The translations under genes were made by a program, and so were the position numbers. The notes beneath the pieces are model-generated. The model was given only the letters and a program-made list of their open reading frames with translations. It had not been told where the DNA came from and made no database searches. Of a DNA stretch of 43,187 nt, positions 23,605-31,335 are shown piece by piece (positions within the stretch are counted from its first letter, which is position 1; every line of letters begins with the position of its first letter). The DNA comes from JAUWKC01 sp035529895 (GTDB taxonomy: Bacteria > Planctomycetota > Phycisphaerae > Sedimentisphaerales > Anaerobacaceae), in assembly GCA_035529895.1 (NCBI GenBank), contig DATKVV010000069.1, positions 1 through 43,187 of the forward strand. The letters are read 5' to 3'.

Positions 23605-23829
23605 TTATTCTTTTCCGCTGTGCCCCTCGTCGGGGATGTACTCGATCAAATCTCCCGGCTCACAATTGAGGGCCTTACACAGGCTGTTCAAAGTAGAGAA
23701 CCGAATAGCCCGCGCTTTGTTAGTCTTGAGAATCGAGAGGTTATTGACGGCCAGGCCGGTCGCCTCGGCCAAGTCCTTCAGTTTCATCCGCCGGTCCAGG
23801 AGAACGTAATCCAGTCGAACGTTAATCAT
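23605..23829 (-). CDS. XRE-family (YozG-like) HTH regulator
   Basis: The 74-residue protein is a single HTH: MKLKDLAEATGLAVNNLSIL, KTNKARAIRFSTLNSLCKAL and a CEPGDLIEYIPDE tail characteristic of YozG/HipB-like regulators. AAGGAGG seven bases before the ATG supports the start. It follows two paralogous membrane-protein genes by 13 bases, the familiar DUF2975-plus-HTH pairing (YoaS-YozG in Bacillus). It probably represses its own operon. A decayed close copy lies at 25039-25170. Confidence 0.88.
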   Translation of the reverse strand: MINVRLDYVLLDRRMKLKDLAEATGLAVNNLSILKTNKARAIRFSTLNSLCKALNCEPGDLIEYIPDEGHSGKE

Positions 23830-23842
23830 CTGCGCACCTCCT

Positions 23843-24352
23843 TTAGACCAGCGTCTTTGATTCTTCGATAATGGGCAGGATTCTTTTGAGGATTTGAGCC
23901 AGGCCGATGAGAAGCACGAATTTTGCTATGGTCGGTAGTAACAAGGCTTGGGCATATAACAATTGCGGGTCCGGTTCGTGAGCAACTACGATAGATAGAC
24001 AGCGATAGCGGAATAGCGCCCAGAAAATTCCGGAACAAGCAAAAACATAAAGTATCCCTTCGGCGCAGCGCAGCATAAGGCCCGGCTTGCCCTCGCCTTG
24101 GAGAAAGTATCTTGCCAACTGTGCAAGGATTACCGAGGCCAGACCGACAAAAAAGAAATCAAAGACAAAGGCCGAGACCGCGTAAAGAATACATTTTATT
24201 GCTGCCACTGCTTCGAGGCTTGCTACACCCGCTCTTGACACGAACCCGATAAACCAGACTGCCCCTCCAAACACAAGCGCCCACCCGAAGAATTGCACCG
24301 CCAGGCACAAGAATTTCAGCACGCGCCTGTCTTTTTTAATGAATTCATCCAT
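23843..24352 (-). CDS. DUF2975-like membrane protein, paralog 2
   Basis: 169 residues with four predicted membrane segments. It shares with its upstream neighbour a C-terminal block LIGLAQILKRILPIIEESKT and an LARYFLQGEGKPG loop. GGAAGG seven bases upstream supports the ATG. Such proteins pair with small HTH regulators in many bacteria. Their function is unknown, and a sensing role is only inferred from the pairing. Confidence 0.8.
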   Translation of the reverse strand: MDEFIKKDRRVLKFLCLAVQFFGWALVFGGAVWFIGFVSRAGVASLEAVAAIKCILYAVSAFVFDFFFVGLASVILAQLARYFLQGEGKPGLMLRCAEGILYVFACSGIFWALFRYRCLSIVVAHEPDPQLLYAQALLLPTIAKFVLLIGLAQILKRILPIIEESKTLV

Positions 24353-24375
24353 AGTAAAACCTTCCTTCCCTAATT

Positions 24376-24882
24376 TTAGACCAGCGTTTTTGACTCTTCA
24401 ATGACAGGCAGAACCCGCCGCAGTATCTGACCGAGTCCTACCAGGGCCAGCACTTTCGCTGCAGTGAGCAGAACCAGCAGCAGCCCAACCAGCAGCCTCA
24501 GGTAGAGATTCGAGAGGGCCAGACTGGTGTCCTGTGTATAGCCCCAGACATCGCTGACAACTAACAATACGGCCCACAAGCAAAGAATCCCTTCTCCGTG
24601 GCGCAGTATCCAGCCCGGTCGATGGTCGGCGTCGAGCAGATACCTGGCAAATTGTCTGACACCCAGGGCGACGAGGCCGGCCAGTATGAAGTGGAAGATT
24701 CCGGAAGGCATGCTATTTAATTCGGCTTGCACAGCCTCCCAGTCCCCGACCCGCGAGGCCACACGCAGGTAATAGATGCCCGCCCAAATACCCCCAAGAA
24801 CCAAAAGCAGCCATCCGAGCACCTGGGCGGCCCCACAGTAAAACTGCAACAACGTTTTGTTCTGTCCAATCAGTTCTTTCAT
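24376..24882 (-). CDS. DUF2975-like membrane protein, paralog 1
   Basis: 168 residues, four membrane segments, ending LVGLGQILRRVLPVIEESKT followed by LV, nearly the same as paralog 2 downstream (23 bases away). The N-terminal KELIGQNKTLLQFYCGAAQV also matches paralog 2's start in pattern. It is the first gene of a three-gene operon with the regulator at 23605-23829. A promoter is predicted at 24929-24957. Confidence 0.8.
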   Translation of the reverse strand: MKELIGQNKTLLQFYCGAAQVLGWLLLVLGGIWAGIYYLRVASRVGDWEAVQAELNSMPSGIFHFILAGLVALGVRQFARYLLDADHRPGWILRHGEGILCLWAVLLVVSDVWGYTQDTSLALSNLYLRLLVGLLLVLLTAAKVLALVGLGQILRRVLPVIEESKTLV

Positions 24883-24928
24883 AATCTGTTCTCCTCTATT
24901 CTCAGGAATTATAACCGTCTGTCATGTA

Positions 24929-24957
24929 CTTATACACGATTATCATTGTTCAATCAA
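24929..24957 (-). promoter_or_regulatory. Probable sigma70-type promoter for the DUF2975-regulator operon
   Basis: TTGATT is separated by 17 bases from TATAAG on the minus strand. A second TATAAT lies closer to the gene (24908-24913) with a poorer -35, so two starts are possible. Confidence 0.5.
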
Positions 24958-25038
24958 CGAAAATTATTAACTTTCTGAAAAAAATTTTCATGGGTGGGAT
25001 ACTGGTTAACTAAGGCCAACGAAGAGCAGCTTGCGAAC

Positions 25039-25170
25039 TCAGGCACGGAGGCCTTGTCGCTCCAGTTGCAGCGCCTTGCACAAGGTGTTTTAAGATGGAA
25101 AACCGAATAGCCCGCGCCTTGTTCGTTTTAAGAATCGAGAGGTTGCTGACCGCCAAGCCGGTCGCCTCGG
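25039..25170 (-). pseudogene. Decayed copy of the XRE regulator
   Basis: The minus strand reads EATGLAVSNLSILKTNKARA and then IRFSIL, nearly identical in protein and DNA to the regulator at 23605-23829. A frameshift then moves it to a frame giving LCKALQLERQGLRA and a stop. The 5' end is lost where the similarity breaks near 25170. This is a dead duplicate of the nearby regulator gene. Confidence 0.75.
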
Positions 25171-25299
25171 ATCATGCACGCCAATTCTGCCATCACCACT
25201 GATAACCCGATGCCACCCTCGAGGCCCCGATTGGTTTACACTTGTGATCGCCCGAAACCGCTAAAGCCAGACACAAGGCCTCCGGCACGTGGGGAAAAA

Positions 25300-25641
25300 T
25301 TATCCACCACCACCCTTTTCGTTCAACGGCTTGCACATACCGCATTCCTCCTCTTCCCTCACTTTCAAAGCCGGGGACTCAATAACCTTGTTTTTTTTGG
25401 TGAATGGGTACCGTCTCATAATGGCTCCCAGTTCCAGCACCACCCCCATAAATATGACGAGCAGCCCAATATATGTTGCTCTGATGTTTCCCTCTAAGAC
25501 GGGAGTCCTGATTGTTATGCTTCCTTCGCTCTTAATGTCCATAAGGACCATAATGGTCCCCCCCACGATAAGGATTATTCCCGACAGTACTACTATGACT
25601 TTTGTGATTTGAACATTGCGAATGCTGTGGTCGGTCTTCAT
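25300..25641 (-). CDS. Small two-TM membrane protein
   Basis: 113 residues with two hydrophobic segments (about 15-35 and 53-72) and a charged C-terminus ending in a Cys pair and Gly run (EEECGMCKPLNEKGGGG). GAGG seven bases before the ATG supports it. I recognise no family. It follows the papain-like gene by 53 bases on the same strand and may share its transcript. Confidence 0.6.
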   Translation of the reverse strand: MKTDHSIRNVQITKVIVVLSGIILIVGGTIMVLMDIKSEGSITIRTPVLEGNIRATYIGLLVIFMGVVLELGAIMRRYPFTKKNKVIESPALKVREEEECGMCKPLNEKGGGG

Positions 25642-25694
25642 TTTCTTGCCTCAGACTATGGCCAAGCAACGGGAGAAGGTGCGATGGAATTGCG

Positions 25695-27401
25695 CTACCA
25701 TTCAATAAGACCCTCCGGACCCGTTCTGATTAGGGGAACATGCTTCTTAAGATACCAAAATTCTGATTGCTTTTCCTGCCTGTGGCGAATAAACCCAGGA
25801 AACCAGGCCATTACGAAACAATTATAGTTATCGATCTGTTTTTCGCTCGCACAGGCGTCGATTACGACGTCCCCGAGCTTCGTCTTATTCCCGCTGTAGA
25901 GGTTGGGGATAGTTACCTCTGTAATCCAGACGTACTTTGGTAACGATTTGAAAAACTCCCGCTGTGACTGGAGCGGTTTAATAAACCTATCATTTTCAAG
26001 TTGATTCATGAAAGAGGCATATTCGTGACCCTGTATGAGCAGGGTGCGGCAAACAAGCCTCTTCCTGCTTTCAATCTCTTTCAGTTTGTTCAACCAGAAT
26101 ACCCCTTTGTTAGGCAGACGTGTTCCGCGAATAAGAATTGAAGCGATGTCCATCGCGATCTTCTGTGCTTTGTAGCCCACAACCGAGACTTCTTTCGGTA
26201 CGATGGACATAACGCGTATGGCGTGCAAATTGGGGTTCTTGTACGGAACAATATCGTTCCTGATCATGTCGGAGGGCAAAGTAATGTGCATTCCGTAGTT
26301 GTCATCACCTATGACATAGTGGCATACCCATTCGCACGCCGCTATATACTTCTTGGGAGGGTACTGGCCGTACCCTATATTTGCTTCTGGTGCCCACCGG
26401 TCTGAGTTAAGCGTGTGCCCCATCACGGCCAATCCGTGTGAGTACTGCTCATTGTTACTTGAGTCCCATCCCTGCACCTCAAGGATTGTTGGGCAGCGCG
26501 ATTCGACCAGTGGGTACATCAATTCGTCGTACTCGACCGATTGTTCCTCAAGAAAGTTGATCACGAACAGACGCGCTCCCAGAGATTCCACGACGGTTCT
26601 TATATCCTTGTACGTGAGACCCTCCTTGATGTTTTTCTTCCCGTCGTCCTTCCTGAAGTGGCCTATCGTTCTCTGGGGCTGGCTGAAGTCCAACCCAAGA
26701 ACATCGTTGATGTATTTATTTGTCAATTTGTTCAAGCCCTTTCTGCCCAGTAGGCTTGACATGTAATCTGAACTGTTAACCGCCATGCGCAATGCGGCGT
26801 GAGCACATACGCTGGTAAGATCATTTTGTTGCGTAAAGAAGTTCGCCGCGGTCATCAAAAAGTGACGAGAGTGCCCGATGGGTCCAAGCGTGGTTGCAAG
26901 AGACCTTGCGTTATGCACGTAGTAGTTGGGAACCGGCAACACCACTACGTCCTCCGCCCCTTTGTCTCCTACCTTAAAGGCCACTCCAGGCGTCTGTACA
27001 ACGGCTTCCAACAAGAAAGTCCGCAACGTATTATGGGGTAAAGTTAACGTGAGTATCACAGCGTAGCCCAACAGATGATGCTCGGGCAGCTCAGTCTCAT
27101 CTTCCCATTTGCGTGAGCGCGGTAAAGAAGCGAAAAACGTTAGCCGAATTGCTTGTGTTATCTTGGCAGCCCCGCCACATCGCTGAGATGCCATCTCCTG
27201 CTCTTGAGATAGCTCTGGATTTGACTCCAACTTCTCTATAACATATGCTCTTGCTCTCATTTTGCGCATCAAGCTAAAGAATCGGTGCAGGGGGGCAGGA
27301 TCGCAGTTCTTCCCTTTCCAGAGTTTCCTTAATAGCCTGAAAAAGGAGATAGAAGTACACGGTTTTAGCCATTCGACCTTGGTTGCATACGTTTGATGCA
27401 C
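25695..27401 (-). CDS. Uncharacterised protein with papain/C39-like cysteine peptidase core
   Basis: The predicted product has 568 residues, starting at a GTG (27401) with GGAGGG seven bases upstream. The ATG five codons earlier has no ribosome site. The central region has papain-fold landmarks in order: oxyanion Gln191/192 before Cys199 (QQNDLTSVCAHAALRMAV), a PTILEVQGWD strand, His322 in YSHGLAVMGHTLNSDRWAP, and Asp366-Asp367-Asn368 in VIGDDNYGMH. These match the Q-C-H-D/N arrangement of C39-like and related peptidases. The N-terminal 170 and C-terminal 190 residues are unfamiliar. There is no signal peptide. Base composition is lower in GC than the neighbours, which suggests transfer. A near-consensus promoter lies about 500 bases upstream, with a small gene between. 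Confidence 0.65.
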   Translation of the reverse strand: MHQTYATKVEWLKPCTSISFFRLLRKLWKGKNCDPAPLHRFFSLMRKMRARAYVIEKLESNPELSQEQEMASQRCGGAAKITQAIRLTFFASLPRSRKWEDETELPEHHLLGYAVILTLTLPHNTLRTFLLEAVVQTPGVAFKVGDKGAEDVVVLPVPNYYVHNARSLATTLGPIGHSRHFLMTAANFFTQQNDLTSVCAHAALRMAVNSSDYMSSLLGRKGLNKLTNKYINDVLGLDFSQPQRTIGHFRKDDGKKNIKEGLTYKDIRTVVESLGARLFVINFLEEQSVEYDELMYPLVESRCPTILEVQGWDSSNNEQYSHGLAVMGHTLNSDRWAPEANIGYGQYPPKKYIAACEWVCHYVIGDDNYGMHITLPSDMIRNDIVPYKNPNLHAIRVMSIVPKEVSVVGYKAQKIAMDIASILIRGTRLPNKGVFWLNKLKEIESRKRLVCRTLLIQGHEYASFMNQLENDRFIKPLQSQREFFKSLPKYVWITEVTIPNLYSGNKTKLGDVVIDACASEKQIDNYNCFVMAWFPGFIRHRQEKQSEFWYLKKHVPLIRTGPEGLIEW

Positions 27402-27495
27402 AAAGACTCCCTCCATTACATAAAACTAATCCCCGAAACTGCGTGCATGACGACAGACGAAGCTCTCAGGCACAATTCGTGCGAGCATCGAGGTA

Positions 27496-27648
27496 CTACT
27501 TGAAAGGTCGTCCTACAACCCAGTCCCGTTTTTCGGAGCGTTTCTCCCAACTAAGGAGACGCTGCAGCTCTTCTCTCGCTTCTGCTGTGGGGCGCAACTC
27601 ACGTGCTGAGGGCTCAGTAATTACTCTGGTGGCCTGCGATTTGTTCAT
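27496..27648 (-). CDS. Small hypothetical protein upstream of the papain-like gene
   Basis: A 50-residue frame starts at an ATG directly behind GGAGGAGG (27648) and reads MNKSQATRVITEPSARELRP and then a helical, charged tail (AREELQRLLSWEKRSEKRDW). It is soluble and unrecognised. It lies 94 bases before the papain-like gene on the same strand and behind the same promoter, so it may be a partner or regulator. With no conservation evidence it could be a chance frame. Confidence 0.4.
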   Translation of the reverse strand: MNKSQATRVITEPSARELRPTAEAREELQRLLSWEKRSEKRDWVVGRPFK

Positions 27649-28152
27649 TCCTCCTCCGTTACTCCTGTCTGACTTTTTTGGAGACATATGGCTCGGCCCT
27701 CTTGCTATTTTGCTGTCTTTTCTCCTTTTTTCTCCACAGGTTTCAGAATACCAACAACCGGCGAGAAACAGTATCTACTTCTCTGCCTGCCACGGCTAGC
27801 CCGTGTTGTTTAGACATGCTTCATTGAAAGGCAGCATCTCATTTATAGCGCACAGCACACGGTGCGGTGCGGACTATACTATACATACTTCAATATCAAG
27901 ACATATATGTTGGTAAGTATTATAACATATATTATAATCCAAGTCAATACCATTATCTCATATTTGCATATCGGCCTATTTGAGCCGCAAGTCCAGCCCT
28001 TCGGGGTTATTCTGGCCTGTGGTTTTGCGTTGTCAACGGATTTTTGCATTTTCTCAAAAAAATCTTTCCCCTCCTATCAAAATTACTGTTCTTACACGAT
28101 TTTGCTGCAAACTCACGCCCAACGAAGCTTTCTATGCTTGGGTGGCTGTTGT
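27649..28152. other. AT-rich intergenic region with strong promoter
   Basis: These 504 bases hold an AT-rich core (27880-27960) with the promoter at 27919-27947. About 265 bases then run to the small gene's start without a recognisable gene. This could be a long leader or a small RNA. Nothing specific is seen between 27960 and 28152. Confidence 0.5.
27919..27947 (-). promoter_or_regulatory. Near-consensus sigma70-type promoter of the low-GC island
   Basis: TTGACT is separated by 17 bases from TATAAT on the minus strand, with a TGT extended -10. Transcription starting near 27912 heads toward the small gene and the papain-like gene. Confidence 0.7.
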
Positions 28153-28716
28153 TTATCCGAGGGAAGACCGACTGCCGGGGATTGACCAAACGGCGCTTGA
28201 GTTGGTCCGCTCTTCAATTTCCAGCATTCTTCTTTTGAGTGGGATGCCGCCAGCGGCACTGAAACCGCCGATTTTGCCGTCGCCACGAACAACCCGGTGG
28301 CAGGGGATAATCAGAGGTGTGGGGTTTCTGGCCAATAAGCCGCCGATGGCCCTTGCGGCCTTTGGGCAGCGTACCTTGGCCGCCAATTCGCCGTAACTGA
28401 TTGTTTCAGCATATCTTACATTCCTGCAGGCCGTCAGAACGGAGTGGGCAAACGGGCTGAGGCCCTCCAGCAGAATGGGGATATCTCTGTTGAAATTGAC
28501 GCAAGCACCGTCAAAATAAGCGATTATCTGTCGCCGAAGGGTCTGGAAGAGGCGCCTGTCGTATAGGGCGGTGGGATGACTTTCCAAAAGGAGGGATTCG
28601 ACCTGCCGGGCCTGGGCCATGGGCAGGCAAGTTCGCCGAAGGCCCGACTCGTTACCGACAAGACCGAAGTGGCCCCAACCGGTCTGGAAAATAGTATATC
28701 TGACGGCTTCAGGCAT
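28153..28716 (-). CDS. ogt: Methylated-DNA--[protein]-cysteine S-methyltransferase
   Basis: The 187-residue protein is an O6-alkylguanine-DNA alkyltransferase of Ogt/AGT type. The acceptor Cys139 lies in the signature IPCHRVV, preceded by the helix-turn-helix ISYGELAAKV and followed by GKIGGFSAAGG with the Arg finger region in ARAIGGLLARN. It irreversibly takes alkyl groups from O6-guanine in damaged DNA. The ATG at 28716 was chosen over an upstream TTG for GGAAG six bases before it. No Ada regulatory domain is attached. It is divergent from pheA. Confidence 0.93.
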   Translation of the reverse strand: MPEAVRYTIFQTGWGHFGLVGNESGLRRTCLPMAQARQVESLLLESHPTALYDRRLFQTLRRQIIAYFDGACVNFNRDIPILLEGLSPFAHSVLTACRNVRYAETISYGELAAKVRCPKAARAIGGLLARNPTPLIIPCHRVVRGDGKIGGFSAAGGIPLKRRMLEIEERTNSSAVWSIPGSRSSLG

Positions 28717-28766
28717 ATTTGCTTCCGAGCTGTTGCTCAAATATTCTATCTAATGAGCCAAATTCA

Positions 28767-28795
28767 TTGACGCAAGGGCAAAGTTCTGTTAGATA
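28767..28795 (+). promoter_or_regulatory. Probable sigma70-type promoter of pheA and the following genes
   Basis: TTGACG is separated by 17 bases from TAGATA, with a TGT extended -10. The start would be near 28802, giving a leader of about 42 bases that is mostly a hairpin. Confidence 0.6.
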
Positions 28796-28821
28796 TAAAT
28801 GTTTTTACAGGGAGATGCCTG

Positions 28822-28840
28822 ACGCCGGTTGGCGTTTTTT
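28822..28840 (+). terminator. Terminator-like hairpin in the pheA leader (possible attenuator)
   Basis: ACGCC-GGTT-GGCGT is followed by a T run to 28840, the form of a short intrinsic terminator. It lies three bases before the pheA ATG. The only purine-rich ribosome site (GGGAG, 28810-28814) is upstream of the hairpin, so folding could either stop transcription or bring that site near the start codon. Confidence 0.45.
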
Positions 28841-28843
28841 ATT

Positions 28844-29914
28844 ATGTCTCTCGACGAATTAAGGAATCGTATTGACGAAATCGACCGTCAGCTTCTGGAG
28901 CTGCTCAATGAGCGTGCGCGCGTTGTCGTGGAGATTGGCAAGCTCAAGAGCCGGACGGGCGGCCAGGTTTACGCGCCCGACCGCGAGAAACAGATTCTCG
29001 AAAAGATTACGAAGGCCAACAAGGGGCCCCTGCCGGACAAATGTCTGGTGGCTATTTGGCGTGAGCTGATGAGTGGCTCTTTTGTGCTGGAGAGGCCCTT
29101 GCGGATTGGTTACCTGGGTCCCGGGGGCAGTTTCAGCCACACGGCCGCGATGCTCAAGTTCGGCCAAAGCGTCGAATACGAGCCGCTGGCCGATATTAGG
29201 GGCATATTTGAGGAGGTCAGCAAGGGTCACTGCGATTTGGGTCTGGCGCCGGTGGAGAACTCCGCGGGCGGGGGCGTGATTGAGACGCTCGACGCCCTGA
29301 TAGATTCCGATGTGAAGATTTGCTCTGAGGTCCTGATGACAATCCATCATAATCTGCTGGCCAATTGCGCTCTGGAGCAGATCGACAAGATTTATTCCAA
29401 GCCCGAGGTATTTGCTCAGTGCCGAAACTGGCTCAGCGCCACTTTCAGGGAGGCAAAGACTATCGCGGTTACTTCCACGGCCAAGGCCGCTCAGATGGCG
29501 GCAGAGGAGGGCGGGTCGGCGGCGATTGGCTCCCGTGTGGCGGCTGAAATCTATGGTTTGAAGGTAATTTGCGAGAATATTGAGGATATTACCAACAACA
29601 TAACCAGATTCCTGGTGGTCGGGCGCGAGGACGCAAGGCGGACCGGAGACGACAAGACCGCGATTCTGTTCAGCACGGCCCACAAAGCAGGTGCGCTCGC
29701 GGACGTCCTTGACAGTTTCAGGCAGTATAATATCAATCTTACGAATATAGAGTCGAGGCCTAACAAGAAGAGGCAATGGGAATACTACTTTTTTGTCGAT
29801 TTTGTCGGCTATAGAACGGATGAGAATGTGCAAAAGGGATTGGAGGAGGCCGGCAAGCATTGCCTGCAGCTTTCCATACTGGGCAGTTTCCCGCGGGCGA
29901 CGGAACTGCTATAG
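28844..29914 (+). CDS. pheA: Chorismate mutase/prephenate dehydratase (P-protein)
   Basis: This 356-residue bifunctional enzyme converts chorismate to prephenate and then to phenylpyruvate in phenylalanine synthesis. The order is an AroQ-type chorismate mutase (1-88, LRNRIDEIDRQLLELLNERA), prephenate dehydratase (about 88-265, starting IGYLGPGGSFSH, with NNITRFLVV) and a C-terminal ACT domain (about 275-350) with the Phe-binding ESRP motif. ACT-bound phenylalanine normally inhibits the enzyme. The ATG lacks a near ribosome site and sits just behind a terminator-like hairpin. The first gene of a long plus-strand housekeeping run. Confidence 0.95.
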   Translation: MSLDELRNRIDEIDRQLLELLNERARVVVEIGKLKSRTGGQVYAPDREKQILEKITKANKGPLPDKCLVAIWRELMSGSFVLERPLRIGYLGPGGSFSHTAAMLKFGQSVEYEPLADIRGIFEEVSKGHCDLGLAPVENSAGGGVIETLDALIDSDVKICSEVLMTIHHNLLANCALEQIDKIYSKPEVFAQCRNWLSATFREAKTIAVTSTAKAAQMAAEEGGSAAIGSRVAAEIYGLKVICENIEDITNNITRFLVVGREDARRTGDDKTAILFSTAHKAGALADVLDSFRQYNINLTNIESRPNKKRQWEYYFFVDFVGYRTDENVQKGLEEAGKHCLQLSILGSFPRATELL

Positions 29915-29960
29915 CCGAGCCGGCAGCCTGTTACTATATGTGTTGTCCGGAGAGATTTGA

Positions 29961-30722
29961 ATGAGAAAGCCGTTCATAGCCGGTAACTGGAAGATGAATA
30001 CCGACAGCCGCACGAGCGTGGAGCTGGCCGATGCAATCGCCGCGGCTTCTTTGACAGTGGCGGGGCAGGGCGTTACTATAGCGCTAATGCCGCCTTTTGT
30101 TTATCTGCAGGCGGTGGTCAGGACTTTGAGCGGGTCGCATATTGCAGTAGGCGCTCAGGATGTTTACTATGAGCAGAATGGGGCATTTACGGGCGAGATA
30201 AGCGCGTCAATGCTCAAGGATATCGGCTGCACGTATGCCTTGTGCGGTCATTCGGAGCGCCGGCACGTTATCGGTGAGATGGACGAGCTGATAAACAAGA
30301 AAGTTACAGCCGCCGTCAATGGCGGTCTCTTGCCGGTGCTGTGTGTGGGGGAGCTGATAGAGCAGCGCCGTGCGGGTAAGACCGCAGAGGTGGTAACTGG
30401 ACAGATGAAAAAAGGGCTTGCCGGCTTGAGTGGGGAGAAGCTCTCGGCGGTGACGATAGCTTATGAGCCGGTGTGGGCCATCGGGACGGGTTTGACGGCC
30501 ACGGCGGAGCAGGCACAAGAGGTGCACGCTTTGATACGCAAGCTGCTCGGCGAGATGTACGACGGCCGGTTGGCCGAGGAGATTCGTATTCTGTACGGCG
30601 GCTCGGTGAAGCCGGCCAACGCGGGGGAGCTTATGAGCGAGCCGGATGTGGACGGCCTGCTGGTTGGCGGCGCGAGCCTGAAGGCCGAAGATTTTATTAC
30701 GATAATCAAGGCGGCTGCCTGA
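29961..30722 (+). CDS. tpiA: Triosephosphate isomerase
   Basis: The 253-residue enzyme interconverts dihydroxyacetone phosphate and glyceraldehyde 3-phosphate in glycolysis. The substrate Lys is in AGNWKMN, the electrophilic His in CGHSERR, the catalytic Glu in the signature AYEPVWAIGTG, and the phosphate loop in LYGGSVKPAN. Length is normal and GGAGAG precedes the ATG. It lies 46 bases after pheA and is probably co-transcribed with it. Confidence 0.97.
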   Translation: MRKPFIAGNWKMNTDSRTSVELADAIAAASLTVAGQGVTIALMPPFVYLQAVVRTLSGSHIAVGAQDVYYEQNGAFTGEISASMLKDIGCTYALCGHSERRHVIGEMDELINKKVTAAVNGGLLPVLCVGELIEQRRAGKTAEVVTGQMKKGLAGLSGEKLSAVTIAYEPVWAIGTGLTATAEQAQEVHALIRKLLGEMYDGRLAEEIRILYGGSVKPANAGELMSEPDVDGLLVGGASLKAEDFITIIKAAA

Positions 30723-30840
30723 TTATCTTTTTGCGGTGTGGGCTGTAGCATACAGTATGCAGCGCATAGCGAGTTTATTGCAAGTGTTGGTGATTGCCGC
30801 AAGGCATTAGGACGTTAGGTAGTTTTTCAGGGGCACAAAT

Positions 30841-31269
30841 ATGGGAAGTTTTCCTTTGTTGGCAGTGGGTCTTGTAATGAGTGTTGTCGCCGTGCTGTTC
30901 GTCGTTTGCGCCGTGGTGCTGGTTTTAGTGATTCTAATTCAGAAAGGGCGAGGCGGCGGTTTGAGCGCGGCGTTCGGGGGGGGGATGGCAAGCGGGATTC
31001 TGGGTTCCAAGACGGGCGACTTTCTGACCTGGGTCACGATAGTTGCGGTGGGCGTGTTTCTGATGCTGGCCGTAGTTATGGCCAAATTCTACAAGCCGAC
31101 TTTGACGGATTTTGGGGAGGGGCCGGGTCAAAGGCCCGTCCGACAGGAGCAGCGGCAGCCGGCGCCGCCGGAAGAGACTTCGCAGCCGCAGCCCGCTATC
31201 GAAACCGGGGAAACCACGCCCGGCGATGTCAACACAGGCGCCGATACAACCTCTGCCGGCGTGAGGTGA
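30841..31269 (+). CDS. secG: Preprotein translocase subunit SecG
   Basis: The 142-residue protein has two membrane segments (about 5-33 and 58-80) around the SecG signature VILIQKGRGGGLSAAFGG, with the usual GILGS turn. The C-terminal 55 residues are a Pro/Gln/Thr-rich tail longer than in E. coli. It is a small accessory subunit of the SecYEG export channel. The tpiA-secG order is common across bacteria. Confidence 0.93.
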   Translation: MGSFPLLAVGLVMSVVAVLFVVCAVVLVLVILIQKGRGGGLSAAFGGGMASGILGSKTGDFLTWVTIVAVGVFLMLAVVMAKFYKPTLTDFGEGPGQRPVRQEQRQPAPPEETSQPQPAIETGETTPGDVNTGADTTSAGVR

Positions 31270-31335
31270 TAATTGTCCGCTGCGGCGTACGCGACTTTGC
31301 GTGCGCGGCTGGGTCAGGTTTGAAAGTGTGGCGTT

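Noticed and set aside
27735..27760. A lipobox-like ILFLAGC reading before the small ORF at 27496
   Set aside because: A TAG stands immediately upstream and no start codon is available, so it cannot form a signal peptide.
28815..28862. A 15-codon leader peptide frame at pheA
   Set aside because: The ribosome site abuts the ATG too closely and it contains one Phe only, so it is not a convincing phenylalanine leader. Kept only as a note in the pheA finding.
28859..29860. A 333-codon minus-strand open frame
   Set aside because: It is entirely antisense to pheA, whose three domains are clear.
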